Shown here: piece by piece, positions 50,330 through 59,667 of the stretch
Position numbering within the stretch: position 1 is the first letter of the stretch
Layout of the letters: the number at the start of each line of letters is the position of its first letter
Source: Sphaerisporangium sp. TRM90804
Lineage (GTDB): Bacteria > Actinomycetota > Actinomycetes > Streptosporangiales > Streptosporangiaceae
Length of the DNA: 64,000 nt
Direction: 5' to 3'
Assembly (NCBI RefSeq): GCF_029846175.1
Contig: NZ_JARWAC010000030.1
Span: 1 to 64,000 of the forward strand
Position numbers and translations under genes: made by a program
The notes under the pieces: generated by a model
Told to the model about the DNA's origin: nothing
Databases searched by the model: none
Seen by the model: only the letters and a program-made list of their open reading frames with translations

Positions 50330-52087
50330 GTGAGCTCGTCTGCCGCGTCCCATCTGCCCCCCGCCTACCCCGACCGCGCCGCCTGGGGAACCGCGCCCAA
50401 GCTGCGCGCGTGGCAGCAGGAGGCGCTCGACCTCTACTTCCGCGCCGAGCCGCGCGACTTCCTGACCGTCGCGACGCCCGGCGCGGGCAAGACCACCTAC
50501 GCCCTGCGCATCGCCAGCGAGCTGCTGTCGCGGGGCGTCGTGCGGGCGATCACGGTCGTCACGCCCACCGAGCACCTCAAGCGCCAGTGGGCCGACGCCG
50601 CAGGCAGGGTCGGCATCGCCATCGACCCCGAGTTCAAGAACAGCCAGGGCACCACCTCGCGCGACTACACCGGCGTCGCCGTCACCTACGCCCAGGTGGC
50701 GATGCACCCGGCGCTGCACAGGGCGCGCACCGAGGCCCGCAGAACACTGGTGATCTTCGACGAGATCCACCACGCCGGCGACGCCAAGAGCTGGGGCGAC
50801 GGCGTGCGCGAGGCGTTCGAGCCCGCCGCCAGGCGGCTCGCGCTCACCGGCACCCCGTTCCGGTCCGACACCAACCCCATCCCGTTCGTCGCCTACGCCG
50901 AGGACGGCGAGGGCGTCAGGCGCAGCGTCTCCGACTACTCCTACGGCTACGGCCCGGCGCTGGCCGACGGCGTGGTCCGCCCCGTCATCTTCCTGGCGTA
51001 CGCCGGCGAGATGCGCTGGCGCACCCGCGCGGGCGACGAGATCACCGCCACGCTGGGCACGCCGCTCACCAAAGACCAGCTCGGCCAGGCGTGGCGCGCG
51101 GCGCTCGACCCCAAGGGCGACTGGATCCGCCAGGTCCTGCGGGCGGCGGACAAACGGCTCACCGAGGTGCGCAGGGGCGTCCCCGACGCCGGAGCCATGG
51201 TGATCGCGACCGACCACGAGACCGCCCGCTCGTACGCCCGGCACCTGCGTGCCATCACGGGTGAGGGCGCCACGGTCGTGCTGTCCGACGATCCGGGCGC
51301 CTCGGCGAAGATCAAGCAGTTCAGCGCGTCCGAGGAGCGCTGGCTGGTCGCCGTCCGCATGGTGTCCGAGGGCGTCGACATCCCGCGCCTGGCCGTCGGC
51401 GTCTACGCCACCAGCGTCTCCACCCCGCTGTTCTTCGCCCAGGCCGTCGGCCGTTTCGTCCGGGCCCGCAGGCGCGGCGAGACGGCCTCGGTGTTCCTGC
51501 CGTCGGTGCCCACCCTCATGGGCCTGGCGAACGAGATGGAGGCCGAGCGCGACCACGTGCTCGACCGCAAGCTGCCCGAGGAGGGGCTCGACGACTTCCT
51601 CGTCGAGGACGCCCAGCAGAAGAAGGACACCCCCGACGTCCTCGGCGACGAACTGCCGTTCGAGACCGTCGAGGCGTCCGCCACCTTCGACCGCGTCCTG
51701 TTCGACGGCGGCGAGTTCGGCACCGCCGCCGCCCCCGGCTCCCCCGAGGAGGAGGACTTCCTGGGTCTGCCGGGCCTGCTTGAGCCCGACCAGGTGGCCG
51801 TCCTGCTCCGCAAGCACCAGGCCTCCCAGCAGGCCGCGAGGCGCCGCGGCCCCGCCGAGCCCCGCCCCGAGCCCGCCCTGGCCCCCCACGAGGAGATCGC
51901 CGCTCTGCGCAAGGAGCTCAACGGCCTCGTGGGCGCCTGGAACCATCGCACCGGCCAGCCCCACGGCGTCATCCACGCCGAGCTCCGCCGCACCTGCGGC
52001 GGCCCCGCCATAGCCCAGGCCTCCGCCGACCAGATCCGCCAGCGCATAGAAATCCTCAGAAAATGGGCCACCCAACGCAACCGCTAA
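50330..52087 (+). CDS. DEAD/DEAH-box (SF2) helicase
   Basis: 585 residues, GTG with GAGGAGG upstream. RecA1: Q-tip RAWQQEALDLYF, Walker A TPGAGKTT, Walker B IFDEIHHAGD, motif III LTGTPFRS. RecA2: VATDHETARSYARHL, motif V VRMVSEGVDIPRLAVG, and motif VI in the Q-x2-GR-x2-R form, AQAVGRFVRARR. It resembles XPB/UvrB-like type-III-restriction relatives. A 150-residue C-terminal domain is mostly charged and helical. It is probably a DNA or RNA translocase; the actinobacterial clade is uncharacterised. Confidence 0.9.
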   Translation: MSSSAASHLPPAYPDRAAWGTAPKLRAWQQEALDLYFRAEPRDFLTVATPGAGKTTYALRIASELLSRGVVRAITVVTPTEHLKRQWADAAGRVGIAIDPEFKNSQGTTSRDYTGVAVTYAQVAMHPALHRARTEARRTLVIFDEIHHAGDAKSWGDGVREAFEPAARRLALTGTPFRSDTNPIPFVAYAEDGEGVRRSVSDYSYGYGPALADGVVRPVIFLAYAGEMRWRTRAGDEITATLGTPLTKDQLGQAWRAALDPKGDWIRQVLRAADKRLTEVRRGVPDAGAMVIATDHETARSYARHLRAITGEGATVVLSDDPGASAKIKQFSASEERWLVAVRMVSEGVDIPRLAVGVYATSVSTPLFFAQAVGRFVRARRRGETASVFLPSVPTLMGLANEMEAERDHVLDRKLPEEGLDDFLVEDAQQKKDTPDVLGDELPFETVEASATFDRVLFDGGEFGTAAAPGSPEEEDFLGLPGLLEPDQVAVLLRKHQASQQAARRRGPAEPRPEPALAPHEEIAALRKELNGLVGAWNHRTGQPHGVIHAELRRTCGGPAIAQASADQIRQRIEILRKWATQRNR

Positions 52088-52090
52088 CCC

Positions 52091-52250
52091 CATGGCGCCT
52101 TCGGCGCAGCCTTCGCAAAGGCGGCTTTCGCCCAGCCCGCCTCTCGCCGTCGCGCACCCGACCGCTCCAGGGTCCGGCGACCTCCTGAACGGATGCCGGG
52201 CGGTGGGGGGTGCGACGGGCGGCCAAGTTGGCACACCCCCGGCGTCGGCC
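52091..52250 (+). repeat. Composite repeat unit U1 (R1 then inverted R2)
   Basis: About 155 bp that aligns end to end with U2 and, inverted, with U3. It begins GGCGCCTTCGGCGCAGCCTT 4 bases after the helicase stop, and its second half carries R2 on the opposite strand (GGTGTGCCAACTTGG read on minus). U1 and U2 fill the 405-base gap before pncA. Confidence 0.8.
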
Positions 52251-52272
52251 TCAACGAATACGACGGCCGGGC

Positions 52273-52435
52273 GAATGGTGCCTTCGGCGCAGCCTTCTAA
52301 AGGGGCGACCCTCGCCCGACCCGCCCCTCGCCATGGCGCGAGCAACCGCCTTCACGCGCGGCGATCACCCGAAACGGGTGTCGGGGCGGTGGGTGCGATG
52401 GAGTGGTTGACGGCATACCCGCGGCCGTCGTGCCC
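52273..52435 (+). repeat. Composite repeat unit U2
   Basis: Second direct copy, starting about 180 bp after U1. R1 core is GGTGCCTTCGGCGCAGCCTT. The R2 half on the minus strand reads GCGGGTATGCCGTCAACCAC. It ends about 58 bases before pncA, so it may contribute upstream promoter sequence. Confidence 0.8.
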
Positions 52436-52480
52436 TTGCCGGACGGCGCACCGCGTCTCTCCGCCGGGGGCGGCGGACTC

Positions 52481-52486
52481 TAGGGT
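52481..52486 (+). promoter_or_regulatory. -10 element, leaderless start of pncA
   Basis: TAGGGT exactly six bases before ATG 52493, placing the transcription start at the A of the start codon. No -35 is recognisable and no ribosome site is present. Confidence 0.55.
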
Positions 52487-52492
52487 CTTCTC

Positions 52493-53068
52493 ATGACCAC
52501 AGCACTTGTCATCGTGGATGTGCAGAACGACTTCTGCGAGGGCGGCAGCCTCGCCGTGGCCGGCGGGGCGCGGGTGGCCGCGGCCATCGGCCCGCACGCC
52601 GCCTCCGGCGGTTACGACCACGTGGTGGCCACTCGTGATCATCACGTCGACCCCGGCGCGCACTTCTCCGACCAGCCCGACTACGCGCTGAGCTGGCCCC
52701 CGCACTGCGTGGTCGGCACCGCCGGCGCCGACTTCCACCCCGCGCTGGACACCTCCGCCGTCGAGGAGGTCTTCAGCAAGGGCCGCCACAGCGCCGCCTA
52801 CAGCGGCTTCGAGGGCGCCGCCACCGACGGCACCCCCCTGGCGGAATGGCTCGCCACCCGCGAGGTCGACACCGTGGACGTGGTCGGCATCGCCACCGAC
52901 CACTGCGTCCGCGCCACCGCCCTGGACGCCGCCCGCGCCGGCCTGAAGGTCCGCGTCCTGCTCGACCTCACCGCCGCCGTGGCGAGGGACACCACCGACT
53001 CCGCCCTCACCACCCTCCGCTCCGCCGGAGTCGAACTGATCGGCCCCCCTCCGACCACCCCCACCTGA
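52493..53068 (+). CDS. pncA: Nicotinamidase PncA
   Basis: 191 residues. It hydrolyses nicotinamide to nicotinate for NAD salvage. Alignment to M. tuberculosis PncA is gap-free over the active site: catalytic D9, K96 (FSKGRHSAAYSGFEG) and C138 (GIATDHCVRAT), metal ligands D49, H51, H57 and H71 (WPPHC). Its product feeds the enzyme of pncB, the converging neighbour. It lies alone between blocks of inverted composite repeats and seems to use a leaderless promoter. Confidence 0.95.
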   Translation: MTTALVIVDVQNDFCEGGSLAVAGGARVAAAIGPHAASGGYDHVVATRDHHVDPGAHFSDQPDYALSWPPHCVVGTAGADFHPALDTSAVEEVFSKGRHSAAYSGFEGAATDGTPLAEWLATREVDTVDVVGIATDHCVRATALDAARAGLKVRVLLDLTAAVARDTTDSALTTLRSAGVELIGPPPTTPT

Positions 53069-53143
53069 TCGACGCCCCGGGCCGATCGCCGCACACGGCG
53101 CCGAATTCACCGCACCCCGACCCGCCGACGCGGCGCCGACAGT

Positions 53144-53290
53144 TACGACACGACGGGCGGGGGAGTGCCGTCAGCCACTCGAACACCAGCGCCCCCGTGA
53201 CGCCGCCCGGGCAGTCAGCACACGAGGATCGCGGGTGTGCCATCAACCACCCCGTCGCACCCGCCGTCTCGGCATCCCGTCCTGATGATC
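53144..53290 (+). repeat. R2 half-unit repeats
   Basis: Two R2 copies without R1: 53144-53205 (divergent; GAGTGCCGTCAGCCACTC) and 53225-53286 (GCGGGTGTGCCATCAACCAC). The second and the R2 of U3 start exactly 60 bp apart (GATCGCGGGTGTGCC at 53227 and 53287). The 504-base gap after pncA holds these, U3 and no gene. Confidence 0.75.
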
Positions 53291-53435
53291 GCGGGTGTGC
53301 CGTAGCCGCCCCGCCGCCCCGGCATCCTCTCCCGATGATCGTCGCACCCGGGTGGTCGCTTGCGTGATGGCGAGGGTGGACTGGGTGAGGGTCGCTCTTG
53401 GGAAGGCCGCGCCGAAGGCACCGTTCGCCAGGCCG
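53287..53435 (-). repeat. Composite repeat unit U3 (inverted)
   Basis: Inverted relative to U1 and U2. On the minus strand it reads CGGTGCCTTCGGCGCGGCCT, then AGAGCGACCCTCACCC, ending with GGCACACCCGCGATC. It aligns with U2 along about 145 bp. Together with U1/U2 it brackets pncA as an inverted pair. Confidence 0.8.
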
Positions 53436-53572
53436 TCGTGTGGTCGAGGCCGGCGCCGAGTCGGCGGGCCGGGGGTGCGGTGGAGCCGGCGTCGTGTGCG
53501 GCGATCAACCGGGTGGGGCCCGTTGGGAAGCCGGGGAGTCTCGCCGTCCCGGCACGCCACCCCCGCTGCGGG

Positions 53573-54853
53573 TCAGGTGAAGACGGTGGGGATGGCCGGG
53601 TCGCCGGGGGAGAGGTGGTGGGAGAGGCGGGGGAGTTCGGCGGTGGAGGACCGGTGGCGGGCTCGGGCCTCCGACAGGGGCTCGCGGCCTACGATCTCGC
53701 CGGAGAGGACCAGGGGGTGGAGGAGGGGGCGGGCGCCTCGGGGGGCGGGGGCGTCGGGGGCGGTGGTGACCAGCTCGGCGACGGCCGTGCCGGACTCCAG
53801 GGCGCGGTAGGCGTTCTTCCGGCCGCCCCGGCTCGGCTTGCCGACCGACTTCTTGGCCACCGGCGCCAGCGCGCCCGAGGCGTCCTCGCGGGCGACGAGC
53901 TTGTAGACCATGGCGGCGGTCGGCGCCCCCGAGCCGGTGACCACGGAGGTGCCGACGCCGTACCCGTCGACCGGGGCGGCGGCCAGGGCCGCGATGGCGT
54001 ACTCGTCGAGGTCGCCGGTGACGACGATGCGGGTGGAGGTGGCGCCGAGAGCGTCCAGCATCTGACGCACCTCGCCGGCGGCGGCGCCGAGGTCGCCGGA
54101 GTCGATGCGCACCGCCCCCAGCTCGGGCCCGGCCAGCTCCACCGCCGTGCGCACGGCCTTGGCGACGTCGTAGGTGTCCACCAGCAGCGTGGTGTCGCGG
54201 CCCAGGGAGTCGAGCTGCGCCTGGAACGCCTCGTACTCCGAGTCGTGCAGCAGGGTGAAGGCGTGCGCGGCGGTACCCGCCGTGGGCACGCCGTAGCGGC
54301 TCCCGGCCATGAGGTTGGAGGTGGAGGCGAACCCCGACAAATAGGCGGCCCGCGCCGCCGCCACCGCCGCGATCTCGTGGGTGCGCCGCGAGCCCATCTC
54401 GATGATCGGCCGCGACCCGGCGGCGTGCACCATGCGGGACGCGGCCGAGGCGACCGCGGAGTCGTGGTTGAGCGTGGAGAGGATCACCGTCTCCAGCAGC
54501 ACGGCGTCGGCGAAGGTGCCCTCGACGACCATGATCGGGGAGCCGGGGAAGTAGCACTCGCCCTCGCGGTAGCCGTACACGTCGCCGCCGAACCGGTAGG
54601 AGGCGAGGTACTCGAGCGTCCGCTCGTCGGCGACGCGGCTCTCACGCAGGAACTCCAGCTCGGCGTCGCCGAACCGGAACGCCTCAAGCGCGTCGAGCAC
54701 CCGCCCGGTGCCGGCCACCACCCCGTACCTGCGCCCCTGGGGCAGGTGACGGGCGAAGACCTCGAACACGGCACGCCGCCGGGCGCCGCCGCCGGCCAGC
54801 GCGGCCCGCAGCATCGTCAGCTCATAGTGATCGGTGAGCAACGCGCTGCTCAT
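53573..54853 (-). CDS. pncB: Nicotinate phosphoribosyltransferase
   Basis: 426 residues from ATG 54853, with AAAGAGG close upstream. A GTG at 54865 in the same frame lies 7 bases after TAGTCT and could be a leaderless start adding four residues. It makes nicotinate mononucleotide from nicotinate and PRPP. Motifs: [68 protein letters not shown]. Divergent from clpS and convergent with pncA, as at M. tuberculosis pncB1/clpS. Confidence 0.95.
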   Translation of the reverse strand: MSSALLTDHYELTMLRAALAGGGARRRAVFEVFARHLPQGRRYGVVAGTGRVLDALEAFRFGDAELEFLRESRVADERTLEYLASYRFGGDVYGYREGECYFPGSPIMVVEGTFADAVLLETVILSTLNHDSAVASAASRMVHAAGSRPIIEMGSRRTHEIAAVAAARAAYLSGFASTSNLMAGSRYGVPTAGTAAHAFTLLHDSEYEAFQAQLDSLGRDTTLLVDTYDVAKAVRTAVELAGPELGAVRIDSGDLGAAAGEVRQMLDALGATSTRIVVTGDLDEYAIAALAAAPVDGYGVGTSVVTGSGAPTAAMVYKLVAREDASGALAPVAKKSVGKPSRGGRKNAYRALESGTAVAELVTTAPDAPAPRGARPLLHPLVLSGEIVGREPLSEARARHRSSTAELPRLSHHLSPGDPAIPTVFT

Positions 54854-54872
54854 GGCCTCTTTCACAAGTCGA

Positions 54873-54878
54873 AGACTA
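54873..54878 (-). promoter_or_regulatory. -10 element of pncB
   Basis: TAGTCT on the minus strand, seven bases before GTG 54865 and 19 before ATG 54853. It lies in a 39-50 base divergent region shared with clpS, so the two promoters must overlap. Confidence 0.45.
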
Positions 54879-54904
54879 CGGCTGCGGTAGGGCAGGATGG
54901 GTAT

Positions 54905-55195
54905 GTGGGTAGTACCGCTCCAGCACAGGTCGAACGTCCAGCGGCGGACGTCCGCCCCGACCTCCCGTGGCTGGCGATCGTGTGGAACGACCCGGTGAAC
55001 CTCATGTCGTACGTCACGTACGTCCTGCAGTCGGTGTTCGGTTATCCCAAGGCCAAGGCCGAGAAGCTCATGCTCGACGTGCACCACAAGGGCAGGGCCG
55101 TGGTGGCGAACGGCACCCGCGAGGAGATGGAACGCGACGTGCAGATCCTGCACTCCTACGGCCTGTGGGCCACCGTCCAGCGGGACTCCGCGTGA
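54905..55195 (+). CDS. clpS: ClpS adaptor for N-end rule degradation
   Basis: 96 residues from GTG 54905 (AGGATGGG upstream). After a flexible N-terminus comes the ClpS fold: [20 protein letters not shown], with the N-degron pocket [24 protein letters not shown], and a C-terminal GLWATVQRD. It delivers substrates with bulky N-terminal residues to ClpC/ClpAP. Its stop overlaps the next start (GTGA). Confidence 0.95.
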   Translation: MGSTAPAQVERPAADVRPDLPWLAIVWNDPVNLMSYVTYVLQSVFGYPKAKAEKLMLDVHHKGRAVVANGTREEMERDVQILHSYGLWATVQRDSA

Positions 55196-55716
55196 GCTCG
55201 GGCTTCAGGTCCTCGCGCGGCGGCGTCACGATCGACCTCGACGCCGGCGAGGCGTCCATCCTGCGCTCCCTGGTGGGCCAGATCCTGGGCCTGGTCGAGC
55301 GCGGCCAGACCGGCGACGACCCCCTGGAGCGCGCGCTCGGCATCGGCGCGGCCGAGACGCCGTCCGACCCCGTGCTCGCCCGGCTGTTCCCCTCCGCGTA
55401 CGCCGACGACGACGAGGCGGCGACCGAGTTCCGCCGCTACACCGAGGCGACGCTGCGCGACGGCAAACGGGCCGACGCCGAGGTGCTGCTGGAGACCGCC
55501 GAGCAGGGCAGGGTGCGGCTCACCGGCGAGCAGGCCGAGTCGTGGCTGCGGGCGCTGAACGACGTGCGGCTCGCGCTGGGGGTGCGCCTGGAGGTCACCG
55601 AGGAGCTGCACGACCAGCTCGCCGAGATGGCCGAGGACGACCCGCGCTACCCGGCGTACGTCACCTACGACTGGCTGACCTACCTTCAGGACACGCTGGT
55701 CCGGGCCCTTTGGTAG
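55192..55716 (+). CDS. DUF2017 protein
   Basis: 174 residues. The order clpS-DUF2017-JAMM-cysO-cysM is conserved in actinobacteria (Rv1331-Rv1336). All-helical: [20 protein letters not shown], then [21 protein letters not shown] and [16 protein letters not shown]. The function is unknown; coupling to clpS by a 4-base overlap suggests a proteolysis link. Confidence 0.9.
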   Translation: MSSGFRSSRGGVTIDLDAGEASILRSLVGQILGLVERGQTGDDPLERALGIGAAETPSDPVLARLFPSAYADDDEAATEFRRYTEATLRDGKRADAEVLLETAEQGRVRLTGEQAESWLRALNDVRLALGVRLEVTEELHDQLAEMAEDDPRYPAYVTYDWLTYLQDTLVRALW

Positions 55717-55719
55717 CTT
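55714..55719 (+). promoter_or_regulatory. -10 element overlapping the DUF2017 stop
   Basis: TAGCTT uses the stop codon TAG as its first three bases and lies six bases before ATG 55726. The JAMM gene can therefore be transcribed separately from clpS-DUF2017, as a leaderless message. Confidence 0.5.
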
Positions 55720-55725
55720 CCAGGC

Positions 55726-56130
55726 ATGCTGACGATCTCGCGTGAACTGGTCGACCGCGTCATCGCCCACGCCTGGGCCGACCACCCCGACGAGGCGTGC
55801 GGGGTGATCGCCGGTCCGGTGGGCTCCGACCGTCCTGAGCGCTTCGTCGCGATGGAGAACGCCGAGCGGTCCCCGACGTTCTACCGGTTCGACTCCATGG
55901 AGCAGTTTCGCGTGTGGCGCGAGATGGACGACCGCGACGAGGAGCCGGTGGTCATCTACCACTCGCACACCTCCACCGAGGCGTACCCGTCGCGCACCGA
56001 CGTCTCCTACGCCTCGGAGCCGAACGCCCACTACGTGCTGGTCTCCACGGCCGACGCCGACGCCGTGCAGGTGCGCTCGTTCCGCATCGTGGACGGCGTC
56101 GTGACCGAGGAGGAGGTCACGATCGTCTGA
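55726..56130 (+). CDS. mec: JAMM/M67 metallopeptidase (Mec-type)
   Basis: 134 residues. The JAMM+ zinc site is complete: E23 (DEACGVIAG), H79 and H81 (YHSHTSTEAYPSRTD) and D92. In M. tuberculosis the equivalent Mec releases cysteine from the CysO-cysteine adduct. The adjacent CysO-like protein here ends two residues beyond GG, so this enzyme might also trim that tail. No ribosome site; leaderless start likely. Confidence 0.93.
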   Translation: MLTISRELVDRVIAHAWADHPDEACGVIAGPVGSDRPERFVAMENAERSPTFYRFDSMEQFRVWREMDDRDEEPVVIYHSHTSTEAYPSRTDVSYASEPNAHYVLVSTADADAVQVRSFRIVDGVVTEEEVTIV

Positions 56131-56200
56131 CCGCGGTCTCGCCCATGGCGCGGGGGTCGCGGCCCGGTAGCGCGGCCCCGGGGACGACCCGCGGAAGCGG

Positions 56201-56206
56201 TAGAGT
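56201..56206 (+). promoter_or_regulatory. -10 element of the cysO-cysM leader
   Basis: TAGAGT seven bases before ATG 56214. Transcription should begin at or beside the start codon of the 38-codon frame and run on into cysO and cysM. Confidence 0.5.
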
Positions 56207-56213
56207 TGGGAGC

Positions 56214-56330
56214 ATGCTGACGATTGACCCTGTGATGGGCGGCGCCGTGGTGCGTCCTGGGCATTCGTCCCCCGTTCAGAACCACCTTTTCGCGCACACG
56301 CCCTTCGTCGTCGTCTACGACTGTTCCTGA
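56214..56330 (+). CDS. 38-residue leader peptide before cysO-cysM
   Basis: ATG 56214 to TGA 56328-56330. The frame MLTIDPVMGGAVVRPGHSSP... ends in VVYDCS, with its only Cys as the penultimate codon. A -10 hexamer sits directly upstream, so it would be translated leaderless. GGAG one base before ATG is too close to be a normal ribosome site. It is followed by 79 bases and then cysO. Leaderless upstream frames with Cys codons are known to regulate cysteine genes in mycobacteria, though those have Cys runs. A Cys-sensing attenuator role here is inference. Confidence 0.55.
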   Translation: MLTIDPVMGGAVVRPGHSSPVQNHLFAHTPFVVVYDCS

Positions 56331-56409
56331 CGCAGGAATCCCCGCCCCGCCCGACGTGTTCGCATTCGCTGGGTGCCCGTGACGACAACCGACCAAGGAG
56401 ACTGACGCG

Positions 56410-57637
<1,228 letters not shown>

Positions 57638-57668
57638 GGGCCCGGGAGCCGCACGGACGCCTGGAAAC

Positions 57669-57697
57669 GGGCCGTCTCCACCGGGAGGCGGCCCTTT
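57669..57697 (+). terminator. Terminator after cysM
   Basis: GGGCCGTCTCC against GGAGGCGGCCC (one G-T pair), 4-base loop, then TTT. 32 bases past the cysM stop; it ends the mec-cysO-cysM unit. Confidence 0.8.
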
Positions 57698-57735
57698 CAC
57701 GTGCCGGGGAAGGCCGGGGGCGCGCGGGGCGTCGG

Positions 57736-57741
57736 TACAGT
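57736..57741 (+). promoter_or_regulatory. Candidate -10 of the thioesterase gene
   Basis: TACAGT; the expected start point is immediately before the 20-bp motif at 57749, so a protein bound there would block initiation. Confidence 0.4.
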
Positions 57742-57748
57742 ATTGGCC

Positions 57749-57768
57749 TAGAACATCATTCGGTATCG
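57749..57768 (+). promoter_or_regulatory. 20-bp motif shared with 28834, copy 2
   Basis: TAGAACATCATTCGGTATCG, 24 bases before the thioesterase start. Seventeen of 20 bases match the motif before the SDR gene 29 kb away. Confidence 0.5.
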
Positions 57769-57792
57769 TCGGCGGAGCGGGGCGGGGATCAG

Positions 57793-58584
57793 ATGACGAA
57801 GTTCGACGAGGCGACGCAGGCGATCCGGGTCGGCGAGACCCTGTACGACGTCTGCCTGGACGACGGGTACGCGATCGGCGGCCCGCTGAACGGCGGTTAC
57901 CTGCTCGCCGCCGTGCTCCGCGCCGTCGTCGACGCCTCGCCGTACGAGCACCCGGTGTCGACCGCCGCCCAGTTCCTGCGGGCGCCCCGCCCCGGCCCCG
58001 CACAGGTGCGCCTGGAGCAGCTGAAGACCGGCAGGACGGTGGCGATGACCCGGGCCACCCTCGTCCAGGACGGCACCGCCTACATCGACACGCTCGTCAC
58101 CACCGCGACGCTCCGCCCCGGGGACGGCGAGTGGTCGGCGGCGCCGGCCGTCGCCATGCCCCCGCTCGGCGAGTGCGTCAGCCTGCCCGACCCCAAGCCC
58201 GAGTCGAACATGACGCTCAGCGCCCAGATGGACCTGCGGTTCGACCCGCCGACCATCGGCTGGCTCACCGGCGCGCCGACCGGGCGGCCGGAGTCGCGGG
58301 CGTACTTCCGCATGGCCGAGCCGCAGGACCCCGACCCCTACGTCCTCGCGCTGGCCGTGGACGCGCTGCCGCCCGTGGCCTTCTCGGCGGGCGCCCGCGG
58401 CTGGGCCCCGACGGTCGAGCTGACCTGGCACCTGCGCGCGCTGCCGGCGCCCGGCTGGCTGACGCTGATCGGGCAGGGGCGCTCGATCAGGGACGGCTGG
58501 TTCGACGAGGACGTGGAGGTCTGGGACTCGGCGGGCACGCTCGTGGCGCAGTCGCGGCAGCTCGCCCGCCTGGGACGCGGCTAG
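57793..58584 (+). CDS. Double-hotdog acyl-CoA thioesterase (TesB-like)
   Basis: 263 residues, GGGGATC before ATG. First hotdog: GGPLNGGYLLAAVLRAVVDA, then HPVSTAAQFLRAPRPGPAQV and GRTVAMTRATLVQDG. Second hotdog: PYVLALAVDALPPVAFSAG, LTWHLRALPAPGWLTL, and IRDGWFDEDVEVWDSAGTLVAQSRQLAR. It would hydrolyse acyl-CoA. It occupies the place where M. tuberculosis has a rhomboid-like gene (Rv1337) between cysM and murI. Shares an operator-like motif with the SDR gene. Confidence 0.9.
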   Translation: MTKFDEATQAIRVGETLYDVCLDDGYAIGGPLNGGYLLAAVLRAVVDASPYEHPVSTAAQFLRAPRPGPAQVRLEQLKTGRTVAMTRATLVQDGTAYIDTLVTTATLRPGDGEWSAAPAVAMPPLGECVSLPDPKPESNMTLSAQMDLRFDPPTIGWLTGAPTGRPESRAYFRMAEPQDPDPYVLALAVDALPPVAFSAGARGWAPTVELTWHLRALPAPGWLTLIGQGRSIRDGWFDEDVEVWDSAGTLVAQSRQLARLGRG

Positions 58585-58754
58585 CCGCTCCCGACCTGGA
58601 AGGCCGGTCGGCGACCGCCCCGGCGGACGCGTCCCGGCCGCCCGGCGGGGGTGGGCCCGCGATCGTACGCCCCCTAGGGCCGCCGGTGGGGATTACTCCT
58701 ATGTGAGGATTCTTACCGCATGCGATTGACCACGGCCCTTTAGCCTTGGGAATC

Positions 58755-59657
58755 ATGTCGGATATAGGGAGCGTGGCCCACGCGCCTTGGGTCAGCGTCA
58801 TCGACTCGTCCATGGACGAGCACGGCCATACGGGTCCCTCGATCGGGATCTTCGACAGCGGGGTCGGGGGCCTGACGGTCGCCCGGGCGATCATCGATCA
58901 GCTCCCGAACGAGTCCATCCTGTACGTGGCCGACACCGCGCGCCAGCCGTACGGCCCCAAGCGCATCGCGCAGGTCCGCGCCTACGCCCTGGAGGTGATG
59001 GACCACCTCGTCGAGCACGACGTCAAGATGCTGGTGATCGCCTGCAACAGCGCCAGCGCCGCGGTGCTCAGGGACGCCAGGGAGCGCTACGACGTCCCGG
59101 TGGTCGAGGTCATCCAGCCCGCGACCCGCAGGGCCGTCAGGGCCACCAGGAACGGCCGCGTGGGCGTGATCGCCACCCGGGCCACCATCGAGTCGATGGC
59201 CTACCACGACGCCTTCGCCGCGGCGCCGGACGTCCGCCTCACCGGGGTGGCGGCGCCCCGGCTGGTGGAGTTCGTGGAGCGGGGCGAGACGATGAGCGAC
59301 GAGCTGATCGAGGTCGCCAGGGAGTACCTCCAGCCGGTCATCGAGTCCGGCTGCGACACCCTCATCCTCGGCTGCACCCACTACCCGCTGCTCGCGGGCG
59401 CCATCTCGTACGTGATGGGCAACGGCGTCACGCTGGTGTCCAGCGCCGACGAGACGGCCAAGGACGTCTTCCGCATCCTCCACGACCGCGGCCTGGCCGG
59501 CGGCGCGGGCGCGCCGCGCCACAGGTTCCGGGCCACGGGGGACGGCACCCTGTTCGCGGCACTCGGGCGCCGGTTCCTCGGCCCCGAGATCGGCACCGTC
59601 GAACGGGCGCTGGTGGGAGACGTGCCGGGCGAAGAGGCGCTGACCGCGCCGAGTTAG
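58755..59657 (+). CDS. murI: Glutamate racemase
   Basis: 300 residues from ATG 58755; TAGCCT (58741-58746) eight bases upstream suggests a leaderless message. It makes D-glutamate for peptidoglycan. Catalytic cysteines C97 (VIACNSASA) and C207 ([11 protein letters not shown]), and substrate motif [12 protein letters not shown]. The first 28 residues precede the family core; ATG 58812 would be a shorter start. Confidence 0.95.
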   Translation: MSDIGSVAHAPWVSVIDSSMDEHGHTGPSIGIFDSGVGGLTVARAIIDQLPNESILYVADTARQPYGPKRIAQVRAYALEVMDHLVEHDVKMLVIACNSASAAVLRDARERYDVPVVEVIQPATRRAVRATRNGRVGVIATRATIESMAYHDAFAAAPDVRLTGVAAPRLVEFVERGETMSDELIEVAREYLQPVIESGCDTLILGCTHYPLLAGAISYVMGNGVTLVSSADETAKDVFRILHDRGLAGGAGAPRHRFRATGDGTLFAALGRRFLGPEIGTVERALVGDVPGEEALTAPS

Positions 59658-59667
59658 GAGTTCCGCG

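Noticed and set aside
50225-52345. A 706-codon minus-strand frame over the helicase and repeat region
   Set aside because: Antisense to a clear helicase; the Gly/Leu-rich translation is a GC-bias artefact extended by open frames in the U repeats.
53350-54904. Coding frame running through the U3 repeat and across pncB into clpS
   Set aside because: The frame is antisense to pncB and its 5' part lies in the repeat element; only the last 96 codons form ClpS.
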